The notes under the pieces: model-generated
Told to the model about the DNA's origin: nothing
What the model saw: only the letters and a program-made list of their open reading frames with translations
Database searches by the model: none
Source: Flavobacterium inviolabile
GTDB lineage: Bacteria; Bacteroidota; Bacteroidia; Flavobacteriales; Flavobacteriaceae
Reading direction: 5' to 3'
Assembly: GCF_013389455.1 (NCBI RefSeq)
Contig: NZ_CP058278.1
Location: 3,534,001-3,598,000, forward strand
DNA: 64,000 bases
Made by a program: the position numbers and the translations under genes
In this document: positions 25,771 through 33,475 of the stretch, in pieces
Position numbering within the stretch: position 1 is the first letter of the stretch
How the letters are laid out: each line of letters begins with the position of its first letter

Positions 25771-26319
25771 ATGGATACCGCAAGAAAAGACGTAAATTTA
25801 ATAGAACTTTTACTGGTTATAGATACCGAATATATTAAATCGAAATATCCCAATCCGAGTCAAAACCAGCATGAACCCACCGAGGTCAGCGCCGAAAATC
25901 ATTATATACTGAGTAACCTGCCCCAGCTAATCATCAGCGGACAGGGGACATCCTGCCTGAATCTTAAAGCTGATTTAGCTGACTATATTACTTTCAGAGG
26001 TACCAGCCTTTATCTGAACACTGACGACGCCGTCCTTTTTTATAATGCCAGACATCAGTCCGGTGATGCCGTTATGAGAAATTTTTCAGGTTGGATTACC
26101 GAAAGACTGGGAGCGGTATCCAGTAATACAAAAACGATTAATGGATTACCGGCAATTGCAACTGCAAATCGTACAATGTCCTTCGATTCCATGATACTCC
26201 GAACCGGTGAAGAAAAACTATCCTTTTATTTTGCCCTTTATACCTTGGCAGATAACGCTATGGACCAGAAATTATATGGCTATTTCAGCTGGAGCCCTAC
26301 AATTATTGCCAGTAAATAA
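25771..26319 (+). CDS. AidA/PixA family inclusion body protein
   Basis: From ATG 25771 the product has 182 residues without a signal peptide. The pattern VNLIELLLVIDTEYIKSKYPNPSQ, then PTEVSAENHY, then ISGQGTSCLNLKADLADYITFRGTSL and DDAVLFYN is characteristic of the AidA/PixA family. PixA of Xenorhabdus forms methionine-rich crystalline inclusions, and AidA homologues occur under quorum or phenotypic-variation control in Proteobacteria. Its role in Bacteroidetes is unknown. An earlier TTG at 25732 is in frame but less likely as a start. The gene is monocistronic, with a 50-base palindromic terminator. Confidence 0.82.
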   Translation: MDTARKDVNLIELLLVIDTEYIKSKYPNPSQNQHEPTEVSAENHYILSNLPQLIISGQGTSCLNLKADLADYITFRGTSLYLNTDDAVLFYNARHQSGDAVMRNFSGWITERLGAVSSNTKTINGLPAIATANRTMSFDSMILRTGEEKLSFYFALYTLADNAMDQKLYGYFSWSPTIIASK

Positions 26320-26328
26320 TGTAAAAGC

Positions 26329-26378
26329 ACCTGATATAAAAAAAGGGAACCAATTGGTTCCCTTTTTTTATATCAGGT
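26329..26378. terminator. 50-base perfect palindrome acting as bidirectional terminator
   Basis: Positions 26329-26378 are perfectly self-complementary with no loop, centred on CCAATTGG. The GC-rich core GGGAACC/GGTTCCC is flanked by seven A and seven T, so it can terminate both convergent genes. Confidence 0.85.
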
Positions 26379-26384
26379 ATCGAA

Positions 26385-26906
26385 TTATTTCAATACTTTA
26401 ATTTTTGATTCATCAATATTATAGGCTTTAATTACCGCATTATAATCGGAATAGTCAACCGGCTGAGCATTTTTAGAAAAATACCCCGGAACAATTACAA
26501 TACGAAACGTTTGATTTTGTGTCCATTGCGGTGCCAGCATATTCAGATCAAGATCGGCCGAACTTAAAAAGATGTTGACATCCGATCTTGTAAAGTCGAA
26601 ATTATACAATAAATCACCTTCGCTTAATTGTACTGTTTGCGGCATTAATCTCCAGATTGGGGTTGTCGGATTAACCGTATCCCAAAGCAGGTAAACCAAA
26701 ACAACATCGGAAGCATATATTTGTGGATTCAGCGGTACGATACTGCCAAAATTATTACCGGCATTAAAAGATCTGGTAACTTCAAAAACTTCACTAATCG
26801 TATTTCCGTCAGATGGTCCCTGTGGTCCTTGCGGTCCCTCCGGACCTTCACATCCCTGAAAAGCAAAAGCTGCTACAACCGTTAAAAGTAAAAGTATCTT
26901 TTTCAT
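26385..26906 (-). CDS. Lipoprotein with a short collagen-like segment
   Basis: The 173-residue protein has a lipoprotein signal (AAFAFQGC, Cys19) followed at once by GPEGPQGPQGPS, four collagen-like triplets. The remaining 140 residues, beta-rich and with several Trp and Pro (LLWDTVNPTTPIWRL), are not recognised. Short collagen-like stretches after the lipid-bound Cys are common in Bacteroidetes lipoproteins and probably act as a stiff spacer, not as a triple helix. Monocistronic, convergent with the PixA-family gene. Confidence 0.75.
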   Translation of the reverse strand: MKKILLLLTVVAAFAFQGCEGPEGPQGPQGPSDGNTISEVFEVTRSFNAGNNFGSIVPLNPQIYASDVVLVYLLWDTVNPTTPIWRLMPQTVQLSEGDLLYNFDFTRSDVNIFLSSADLDLNMLAPQWTQNQTFRIVIVPGYFSKNAQPVDYSDYNAVIKAYNIDESKIKVLK

Positions 26907-27025
26907 ATTTTTTTGATTTAAATGATTCTAACAAATATAAACAATAATCAAGCCAAAAATCTTTAATCCAAATACTATCTTTTTTCTTACGTTTTAATTT
27001 TTAGTAATTCTATTGAAAATCTCTT

Positions 27026-27033
27026 TACTTTTG
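27026..27033 (+). promoter_or_regulatory. -7 promoter element directly before the TPR-HTH gene
   Basis: TACTTTTG ends three bases before the ATG at 27037, so the mRNA would have almost no leader. Confidence 0.5.
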
Positions 27034-27036
27034 AAA

Positions 27037-28743
27037 ATGGAATCGGGAAAAACAAAATCATCTGACTGTAATCAAAACACGGCTGTCCGCTTTTGGGCAG
27101 CATTAATCATAACCCTCTTTTCTTTTACCGCATCTGCCCAGACCGATACCGCGTGTGATACACTGATCACTACCGGAATTGCAAAAATGTTTGAACAACA
27201 ATACGGTTCGGCCATAGAGTATTTATCCAAAGCACAGGAAACCGCCAAACGAAAAAACTTATACCGGCAGGAATTTCTGGCCATTAATAACCTCGGGCTT
27301 ACCTATTATAAAATGCTCGATTATGGCAATGCCATTGCCTATTATTTAAAAGCCTATGAACTGGCGCTAAAAAACAATGCTCCTACAGATGAAATGATCG
27401 TCCTGAATAATATTGCGCTACTATATATTAAGGATAAAAATTTCAGTCAGGCAGAAGAATATTTTAAAAAGTCTTATGACATTGCCCTGAAAAACAACAT
27501 TCAGTCCCGTGTAGGCATTTATGCTTCCAACCTGGCGCAGCTCAATCTGGAACTTAAAAGAACCGATATTGCTACCAAATATGTCAATGAGGCGATTGCC
27601 AATCTGGACGAAGATCCCAAAAACAAGCTTAATGCCTTTGTAACCAAAAACAATATCCTGATCGAAACAGGACGCTTTAAAGAGGCTATCCCCGATTGTC
27701 TTTCCCTGTTGGAACAGGCTAAAAAAAAGAACTATACAGAAGCCGTTACCGAATTAGAAACCCTGTTGGCAATAGCTTATACCAAAAGTAAAGAATGGCC
27801 CAAAGCAGCATTCTATGTAGAAGAAGCATTAAAAAGCTGTACGGATGATGAAATGCGGATTAAGGTGCTGGAACAGCAATCGGTTATTGCTTTTAACATG
27901 AACAATATCCGTAAACTGGTTACCGCCAAAGACAGCATCCTGACGCTGACAAACCTCATCAACAAAAACAAGAACAAAGAATTACTCGAATATTCCAAGC
28001 TGCGTTTTGAACTATCGGAATCCAAACACGATCTGCGCATCAATAAAGCCCTGGTTGCCAGTTCCCGAAAATTGTATTTTACCATTACTGCGTTTTTAAT
28101 CCTGCTGGTTTCCATACTGATCTGGGCTTTTTACAAAAGAACGGAAATGGCCAGACAGAAAAGGATCATTGCCGAAAACAACCTGAAAATTATTGACCTG
28201 GAACTGGAAAAAGAAAAGAACAACAGCAGTATCTTAAAAAAGGAATTAAAAGAAAAAGAACTGCTTGCCGCATTGGAGCAGGAACGCCAGAAAGAAAAAG
28301 AATTTTTACTGCAGCAGGAAATTCAGCAGAAGAACAAACAGATATCCGATAAGATCCTGTTCCAGTCCACACGAAACGAACTGATCGAAGAAATTATCGA
28401 ATCCATCCCGAACCTTCCGAACATTACCCATAATGAGGCCCTGATACAAACAATCCACAACCTCAAAAGCCATCTGAAAGAAGATTCCAAATGGGAGGAA
28501 TTTACAGCCAGTTTCGAAAACATCAACAACGATTTTATCAACAGGCTGAAAACAAAACATCCTTCCCTTACGGCAAATGACATTCGTTTTCTCTCGTTTG
28601 TGTACCTGAATTTAAGCAATAAGGAAATTGCGTCTTTACTGCATATTTCCCCGGAAAGCTGCCGCAAAAGAAAAGAACGCATTACCAAGAAGTTAGCCAT
28701 AGATCCGGATATATCGCTGTTCAAATTCCTGTCGGCTTTATAG
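27037..28743 (+). CDS. TPR protein with membrane helix and C-terminal LuxR-like helix-turn-helix
   Basis: From ATG 27037 the protein has 568 residues. An N-terminal hydrophobic segment (FWAALIITLFSFTASAQ) serves as signal peptide or anchor. Residues 45-330 contain about seven tetratricopeptide repeats, followed by one transmembrane helix (LYFTITAFLILLVSILIWAF), a Glu/Lys-rich coiled coil and a terminal DNA-binding domain (TANDIRFLSFVYLNLSNKEIASLLHISPESCRKRKERI). It is a one-component sensor: periplasmic TPRs with a cytoplasmic HTH, a common Bacteroidetes design. The target is unknown; the adjacent T9SS protein gene on the same strand is a candidate. Confidence 0.8.
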   Translation: MESGKTKSSDCNQNTAVRFWAALIITLFSFTASAQTDTACDTLITTGIAKMFEQQYGSAIEYLSKAQETAKRKNLYRQEFLAINNLGLTYYKMLDYGNAIAYYLKAYELALKNNAPTDEMIVLNNIALLYIKDKNFSQAEEYFKKSYDIALKNNIQSRVGIYASNLAQLNLELKRTDIATKYVNEAIANLDEDPKNKLNAFVTKNNILIETGRFKEAIPDCLSLLEQAKKKNYTEAVTELETLLAIAYTKSKEWPKAAFYVEEALKSCTDDEMRIKVLEQQSVIAFNMNNIRKLVTAKDSILTLTNLINKNKNKELLEYSKLRFELSESKHDLRINKALVASSRKLYFTITAFLILLVSILIWAFYKRTEMARQKRIIAENNLKIIDLELEKEKNNSSILKKELKEKELLAALEQERQKEKEFLLQQEIQQKNKQISDKILFQSTRNELIEEIIESIPNLPNITHNEALIQTIHNLKSHLKEDSKWEEFTASFENINNDFINRLKTKHPSLTANDIRFLSFVYLNLSNKEIASLLHISPESCRKRKERITKKLAIDPDISLFKFLSAL

Positions 28744-28906
28744 CAATGTCACACAATGTCACGCCAGGTGTCACACCTTGTATCGCTTCATAAATAGGAG
28801 ATTAGCCTTGCACGCTGTTATTTAGCGGTTCCAAATAAAATCGTTTCGACAAACTGCCCGAACCGGTTTTTTTGAAAATGCTAACCTATATATCAATCTA
28901 TTATTT

Positions 28907-29788
28907 ATGAGATCAAAACTACTTTTACTTGTTACCTTATTTATTCTCTGGAAAGGGAACAGTCAGAATGCTCCGGCCATCAGCGGCGATTTAATGTTAT
29001 GTCCGTGGACAAACGGTACCGCTGTTATCAATAACAACGAAGGCTATACTACCTACCAGTGGTATTTTAAATACTGGTTTACTTCCGACAGCTTTGAAGC
29101 CATACCCGATGCTACTGCTGCAAGTTTTACCTACGACTGGTACACTTACGACCAGGCTTTGCTGAAAGTGGTGGTTACTAAAAACGGGCAAACGTTTGAA
29201 TCCAACACGATCCAGGTTGACAGTTATGCCTGGGTAGGTCTGGGAACCATGTACCAGTATGATGAAAACATCATGTCTTTTGATCCTCAAACAGAAAGCC
29301 TGTTGCTTTGCAACGGTGCTTCTTTTGACCTGCAGGTAAACAATCCGCCTTATAATGCGAATATCCAATGGTATAAAAACGGCGAACCGATTGTTGGTGC
29401 CAATAATCCCGTACTGACCATTTCGGGAGCCGGGGAATTTCACGTTGTTGCCGCACCGGCATTTTGCCCGAACAGCACCAGTTCCACTGCCGGAACACCA
29501 ACGAGAGTCGCGATGAATCCGGATTGTAATCTGAGCGTGGATAATCCGGCCCTTAATAAAACCGTGACACTATATCCGAATCCGGTAAAAGACAAACTAA
29601 CCATTGCTTTTGACAACCAGATCATCGAGTCGGTAACAATTTACAGCCTGACCGGTCAGCTGATCTCCAAAACAAAAATAAACACAACCGAAGCAAACCT
29701 GGACACTTCCGCTTTGTCTTCCGGTGTTTACATAGTGGAAGTTTCTGCTAACGGAAGCAGCAAAAAAGTAAAACTGATTAAAGAATAA
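28907..29788 (+). CDS. Secreted Ig-like protein with T9SS type A sorting domain
   Basis: The 293-residue protein has a signal peptide (MRSKLLLLVTLFILWKGNSQ), two PKD/Ig-like regions with paired Trp/Tyr (YTTYQWYFKYWF; NIQWYKNGEPIVGANNPVLTISGAGEFHVVA) and a C-terminal type A sorting domain (TLYPNPVKDKLTIAF to YIVEVSANGSSKKVKLIKE). The type IX secretion system exports such proteins and anchors them at the surface. No enzymatic domain is seen, so it is probably an adhesin-like or structural protein. Confidence 0.85.
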   Translation: MRSKLLLLVTLFILWKGNSQNAPAISGDLMLCPWTNGTAVINNNEGYTTYQWYFKYWFTSDSFEAIPDATAASFTYDWYTYDQALLKVVVTKNGQTFESNTIQVDSYAWVGLGTMYQYDENIMSFDPQTESLLLCNGASFDLQVNNPPYNANIQWYKNGEPIVGANNPVLTISGAGEFHVVAAPAFCPNSTSSTAGTPTRVAMNPDCNLSVDNPALNKTVTLYPNPVKDKLTIAFDNQIIESVTIYSLTGQLISKTKINTTEANLDTSALSSGVYIVEVSANGSSKKVKLIKE

Positions 29789-29792
29789 ACCA

Positions 29793-29818
29793 AAAAAGAC
29801 CTCAATTGAGGTCTTTTT
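29793..29818 (+). terminator. Terminator after the T9SS protein gene
   Basis: AAAAAGACCTCAAT pairs perfectly with ATTGAGGTCTTTTT and ends in a T-run. Confidence 0.8.
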
Positions 29819-29854
29819 AAATAAGAAGTACACAAAACGGCTCCTTAAATACTA

Positions 29855-29883
29855 AAAGGATAACCCGAAAAAGGTTATCCTTT
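29855..29883 (-). terminator. Terminator of the CxxW repeat gene
   Basis: AAAGGATAACC (29855-29865) pairs with GGTTATCCTTT (29873-29883), seven bases after the stop codon at 29890, with a T-run on the minus strand. Confidence 0.72.
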
Positions 29884-29889
29884 AGTGTT

Positions 29890-30129
29890 TTAATTAGACC
29901 ATTTAGCACAAACTTGAACGGTATCCCAACCAAGGCACACCATATTGTTGTTCCAGCTCAGACATACTCTTTTCGGTTTCCATGTCAGGCAAATTTCCCC
30001 TCTTGTAGTCGCATTTGCCTCCTGGTAAAAAACCTTTCCGTCTTTCTCTTTTTTTACAGCGACAATATTGCCCGCCTCATCCAACAAATTTTCTTTGTCT
30101 TCACTTAAATAAAGTGTTTGTTCTTCCAT
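29890..30129 (-). CDS. 79-residue protein with four nine-residue CxxW repeats
   Basis: From ATG 30129 (MEEQTLYLSEDKENLLDEAG) the product has 79 residues and no signal peptide. The N-terminal 44 residues are charged. The last 34 residues contain four repeats with Cys at 47, 56, 65 and 74 and Trp at 50, 59, 68 and 77, both with an exact nine-residue period: ICLTWKPKR, VCLSWNNNM, VCLGWDTVQ, VCAKWSN. I do not recognise the family. A charged leader and a Cys/Trp-rich tail resemble a peptide precursor or metal-binding peptide, but no modifying enzyme lies nearby. The gene has its own terminator, and its upstream region is shared with the 33215 gene. Confidence 0.72.
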   Translation of the reverse strand: MEEQTLYLSEDKENLLDEAGNIVAVKKEKDGKVFYQEANATTRGEICLTWKPKRVCLSWNNNMVCLGWDTVQVCAKWSN

Positions 30130-30238
30130 AATGTTTTCTATTTTTTGGTTTGTCCTACTCGTATGGCTTTTCGGTTCCGCCCTGTTTTTTTTGAGAAGGT
30201 CCACAGTTACCTCTTTTCGAAAACCCGTTAATTTTCTT

Positions 30239-30295
30239 ACTCAAAATTCCGGAAACAGCCACAAAAAAAAATCCCCAACAATGGGGATTTTACAC
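30239..30295 (-). repeat. Hairpin element, copy B
   Basis: On the minus strand this reads TGTAAAATCCCCATTGTT, GGGGATTTTTTT and, 19 bases after the stem, GAATTTTGAGT. The same parts in the same order and spacing occur at 33240-33296. The stem-closing pair differs (C-G here, T-A there), so pairing is kept. Confidence 0.75.
30263..30291 (-). terminator. Terminator of the two-component operon
   Basis: AAAATCCCCA/TGGGGATTTT with loop ACAA and a run of T on the minus strand, 23 bases after the response regulator stop. It is the hairpin part of repeat copy B. Confidence 0.82.
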
Positions 30296-30313
30296 AGTTT
30301 CATACTTTTATTT

Positions 30314-30925
30314 TTAAAAATCATATTTGCGTTCTACCGCAAACCGGATCAGATCGGTTTTGCCCTGAATGCTCATTTTTTTCAGGATATTTTTCCGGTG
30401 GGTATCTACGGTACTTTTCCCGATAAACAGCAGGTCGGCTATTTCCTGGGATGTTTTCCCCTCACCGATTAACCGTAAAATTTCTTTTTCACGGGAGCTC
30501 AGAATAATATCTTCTTTGGTAACCGTGTCTTTCGACATGATGGCATCGTCAAAAAACAAATTGTTTTTTGCCACTTCCCGGATGGCTTCAACCAGTTTTT
30601 TAAGGGATGAATTTTTCATGATATAACCGGAAGCACCGGCTAACTTCATCTGGGTTACCGCTTCCGACTGGTCAAACATGCTGAAAGCAATGACCTTTAT
30701 ATCCGGAAACTCTTTTTTAATGGTTTTCGTCGCACAGATACCGTCACATTTTGGCATCCGGATATCGGTAATTACAATATCCGGCCTTTTGGCTCTTACC
30801 AGCGCTATTAAAACCTCGCCATCATTCGCTTCTCCCACAACGGATATATCTTCTTCATATTCCAGCGAAAGTTTTATCCCGTCAATAAGGGACTGATGGT
30901 CTTCTGCTATCACTACCCGTATCAT
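30314..30925 (-). CDS. NarL/LuxR family response regulator
   Basis: The 203-residue protein has a receiver domain with phospho-acceptor Asp54 in IVITDIRMPK and a C-terminal LuxR helix-turn-helix (LSSREKEILRLIGEGKTSQEIADLLFIGKSTVDTHRKNIL). It starts three bases after the stop of the adjacent HisKA_3 histidine kinase gene and is its cognate regulator. Targets are not known from the sequence. Confidence 0.92.
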   Translation of the reverse strand: MIRVVIAEDHQSLIDGIKLSLEYEEDISVVGEANDGEVLIALVRAKRPDIVITDIRMPKCDGICATKTIKKEFPDIKVIAFSMFDQSEAVTQMKLAGASGYIMKNSSLKKLVEAIREVAKNNLFFDDAIMSKDTVTKEDIILSSREKEILRLIGEGKTSQEIADLLFIGKSTVDTHRKNILKKMSIQGKTDLIRFAVERKYDF

Positions 30926-30928
30926 ATA

Positions 30929-32716
30929 TTATAATGGTATATCAATAATAATTGTCGTTCCTTTCCCAATTACGGAATCAATTGTAAACGTTCCGTTCAT
31001 CTGTTCTACTTTTTTCTCAATACTTTTCAGTCCGATTCCGGCCGACTTGCCACTCATTGCCGGCACAAAGCCTTTACCGTTGTCTTCAATCATGATATTG
31101 ATTCCTTTTTCATCATGCTGATTAAGGTAAATATTCACCTCTGTCGCTTCCGAGTGTTTTATAATATTCGTGCACAATTCCTGAATGATCCGGAACAGGA
31201 TTACTTCCACCGAATTTTCCAGTCTTTCCGTTAACCCGAACGGAATGACATTCATTTGCAGTTTATTCAGGATACTCATCTTTTCCGCCATTTTTTTAAC
31301 GGAAAGCAGCAATCCCTCTTTCCCCACCACACCCAGGTTCTTTAAATGGGAAATATTCCGGACTTCCTGATAGGCTTCTTCTATTAAAGCATCCGTTTTA
31401 TGGTATAACTGATTTTCTTTTTCGGCAGCATGCTGATTCGTTCTGCTGATGTTTTGAAAATTCAGTTTCAGCGTAGCCAGCAAACTTCCTAAATTATCGT
31501 GCAGTTCATTCGCAATCCGCTGCCGCTCTTTCTCCTGGCTTTCCAGCATTAAATCAATTACGGCAAGTTCCTGCTCTTTCAGTACTTTTTCCAGTTTCTG
31601 GGTTTCGATCAGTTTCTCCTGAACCGCAATTTTCTTTTTCTTGGATATATTCTTAAAAATTAAAATACCGGACAACAAGGTTAGCAGTAACAGCCCGATC
31701 GCCGCATAAACAATGATCCTGTTCGTTTGCAGCCGGTCTTTTAAAGCCAGGTTTTCTTTCTCCTTTTCTTTGGTTTTATACCAGATATAATTTTCATTGA
31801 TCGCTTTTTTCTGTTCCTTTTCATCCAGTTGCTCTTTGAGCTCTTTTTGCTTTAAAACAAACGCCAGGGCATTTTTATAATCCCCTTTGCCTTCATAAGC
31901 CTTGGTCATATAACCATACAATGCTTCTTTTGTTTTTGCCTTGAACTCTTTATTTGGTATGGAATCAGCTTTAAAAAAATAAAACAGCGCTTTGTCAAAC
32001 GCTTTCATTTTGGTGTAGGTTACCCCATAATTAATATAGACATAGGAAATATAATCTGTTAACCGATGTTTCTCGTATATTTTGAGGGCTTCCCGATAGG
32101 CATTTAACGCCAGGTCAAATTTCCGGAGACTATCGGTAGCATAGGTGGCGCCCATATTGAGCAGTATTCGCGCCCGGAAGATATCATCTGTTGTTTTTAA
32201 ATTTTCCCGTTCTGCTTTTTTAAAATACTGTACCGCTACCAGGGGTTGCCGGTCATAAAAAGATTTTCCCGCCTGCATATAGGCGTTGCTCAGATAATCC
32301 GGATTCTTTTTACGTTGGGCATACGCTATATATTCGTGTAAAAAAGTCTGGTAATCCATAGTATTTCCATCAATCGCCAGCAATAACGAAACCAGCTCAA
32401 TATTGATCTGTGCTTCCTGGTCAAGGCTGTCGATGGCTTTATACTGGTCTTTCGCTGCTATATAGTAACGATAGGCAAGATTATCCTTATTGTTCAGGGC
32501 ATACAAATTGGCGTTAAGATAGTTGTAGCGGGCTGTTTCGGCAGCTGTGAATTTTGCAGTAAGCAGCTTGTCCGAAATAAAGGATGCCCTGGCTATATCT
32601 TTTTCTTTAACGTATTTTTCAAACTCTTTTAAGGTAGCCGTTTGTCCAAAGGAAAAGCTTACCACAAAAAGTAGTACCGTTAACAGCCTGTATCGTATGC
32701 TTTTTATCCCCGACAT
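30929..32716 (-). CDS. TPR-containing HisKA_3 sensor histidine kinase
   Basis: The 595-residue protein has a signal peptide or first helix (YRLLTVLLFVVSFSFGQ), five or so TPR-like units (residues 30-300), a membrane helix (IIVYAAIGLLLLTLLSGILIF) and a HisKA_3 dimerisation domain with the phospho-acceptor His in ANELHDNLGSLLATLKL. An HATPase domain follows (IMIEDNGKGFVPAMSGKSAGIGLKSIEKKVEQM). Periplasmic TPRs probably sense a protein or peptide. It lies 4 bases after the upstream gene and 3 bases before its regulator, so all three form one operon. Confidence 0.9.
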   Translation of the reverse strand: MSGIKSIRYRLLTVLLFVVSFSFGQTATLKEFEKYVKEKDIARASFISDKLLTAKFTAAETARYNYLNANLYALNNKDNLAYRYYIAAKDQYKAIDSLDQEAQINIELVSLLLAIDGNTMDYQTFLHEYIAYAQRKKNPDYLSNAYMQAGKSFYDRQPLVAVQYFKKAERENLKTTDDIFRARILLNMGATYATDSLRKFDLALNAYREALKIYEKHRLTDYISYVYINYGVTYTKMKAFDKALFYFFKADSIPNKEFKAKTKEALYGYMTKAYEGKGDYKNALAFVLKQKELKEQLDEKEQKKAINENYIWYKTKEKEKENLALKDRLQTNRIIVYAAIGLLLLTLLSGILIFKNISKKKKIAVQEKLIETQKLEKVLKEQELAVIDLMLESQEKERQRIANELHDNLGSLLATLKLNFQNISRTNQHAAEKENQLYHKTDALIEEAYQEVRNISHLKNLGVVGKEGLLLSVKKMAEKMSILNKLQMNVIPFGLTERLENSVEVILFRIIQELCTNIIKHSEATEVNIYLNQHDEKGINIMIEDNGKGFVPAMSGKSAGIGLKSIEKKVEQMNGTFTIDSVIGKGTTIIIDIPL

Positions 32717-32720
32717 GGTA

Positions 32721-33215
32721 TCAACATCCGTTTGCTGTCAGGATTCCGCCATCGCCAACCTTAGGTTCTCTGTTGATCTCTTCCGACAAGGCTTCCATTA
32801 AAGCCGGAAAATTGGGCAAGTTTGCCTGAAAATATTCCAGATCTTCCGAATCGCCTTTAAACCGGTCGTCGTGCAGGCACATAAAATGAATCTTATCGTC
32901 CTCTTTCAGTTCCGAAAAGGACTTTCCTTCACCGCTAACCGGCTTATATTGCAACAGGTTTACCGTACTGTTTTTAACGCTCTTCAGGTTTCTTGCCGTA
33001 GTGGGATACTGTCGTAAATTAACATTATCCTCGCCATCCATGACCAATATTCCCAGCAACCCAAAATACTTTTCATTGGATATATTGTAAAATTCAGCAT
33101 AACGGTAAGTACCGGTTTTTAAATTGGGCAGCATCGTTTTTATCGTAGCCCGCTGCTCTCTCCCGGCATCGCTTTTCTGAAAACTTATTGTTCCGCAAGA
33201 TTGGTACACTTTCAT
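32721..33215 (-). CDS. Uncharacterised protein at the head of a two-component operon
   Basis: From ATG 33215 (MKVYQSCGTISFQKSDAG) the product has 164 residues. It has no signal peptide or membrane helix. It begins with a beta-rich half (TYRYAEFYNISNEKYFGLLGILVMDG) and ends in GDGGILTANGC with Cys at the very C-terminus. I find no family match. The kinase gene follows after four bases, so the protein may be a ligand, substrate or co-sensor of that system. The upstream region carries hairpin element copy A. Confidence 0.7.
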   Translation of the reverse strand: MKVYQSCGTISFQKSDAGREQRATIKTMLPNLKTGTYRYAEFYNISNEKYFGLLGILVMDGEDNVNLRQYPTTARNLKSVKNSTVNLLQYKPVSGEGKSFSELKEDDKIHFMCLHDDRFKGDSEDLEYFQANLPNFPALMEALSEEINREPKVGDGGILTANGC

Positions 33216-33239
33216 TTTTGATAGATTTAATGTTAAACT

Positions 33240-33296
33240 ACTCAAAATTCAGATATTAAATTATTAAAAAAATCCCTAACAATAGGGATTTTACAA
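33240..33296 (-). repeat. Hairpin element, copy A
   Basis: Minus-strand TGTAAAATCCCTATTGTT, AGGGATTTTTTT, and then GAATTTTGAGT 19 bases after the stem. The layout equals that of 30239-30295. GAATTTTG differs from the -7 consensus at one base and lies 28 bases before the ATG at 33215, so it may be the promoter of the operon. Confidence 0.7.
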
Positions 33297-33426
33297 TATT
33301 AAAAAATGATAAAAAAAGACATCGCTTTTCATTTTTTGCAGATACAGCAACTACAACATCCGGCACTGCCGCTTTAAAATCGAAAACAGTACCTAAGCAA
33401 CTCGTTTATAATTAGTTAATTTTCTT

Positions 33427-33455
33427 TTGAGTTCTAAATAAAGGACTTACATTTG
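33427..33455 (+). promoter_or_regulatory. Promoter of the endonuclease gene
   Basis: TTG (33427-33429) and TACATTTG (33448-33455) are separated by 18 bases; the ATG follows 20 bases later. Confidence 0.7.
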
Positions 33456-33475
33456 GCGTCCAAAATTAATCCACT

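Noticed and set aside
26830..26856. Collagen-like repeat as a structural collagen
   Set aside because: Only four GxP-type triplets follow the lipid-anchored Cys, too few for a triple helix; a spacer is more likely.
29890..30129. Classifying the CxxW protein as a known ribosomally made peptide precursor
   Set aside because: No maturation enzyme or transporter gene lies nearby and no leader motif is recognised, so the class stays open.
30239..33296. Attachment sites of an integrated element
   Set aside because: The repeats flank only a two-component operon and there is no integrase, transposase or tRNA; the match is concentrated in a terminator hairpin.
33306..33377. 23-codon open frame MIKKDIAFHFLQIQQLQ... 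between the two-component operon and the endonuclease gene
   Set aside because: No promoter element fits, and no coupling to a neighbour or hydrophobic segment supports translation.
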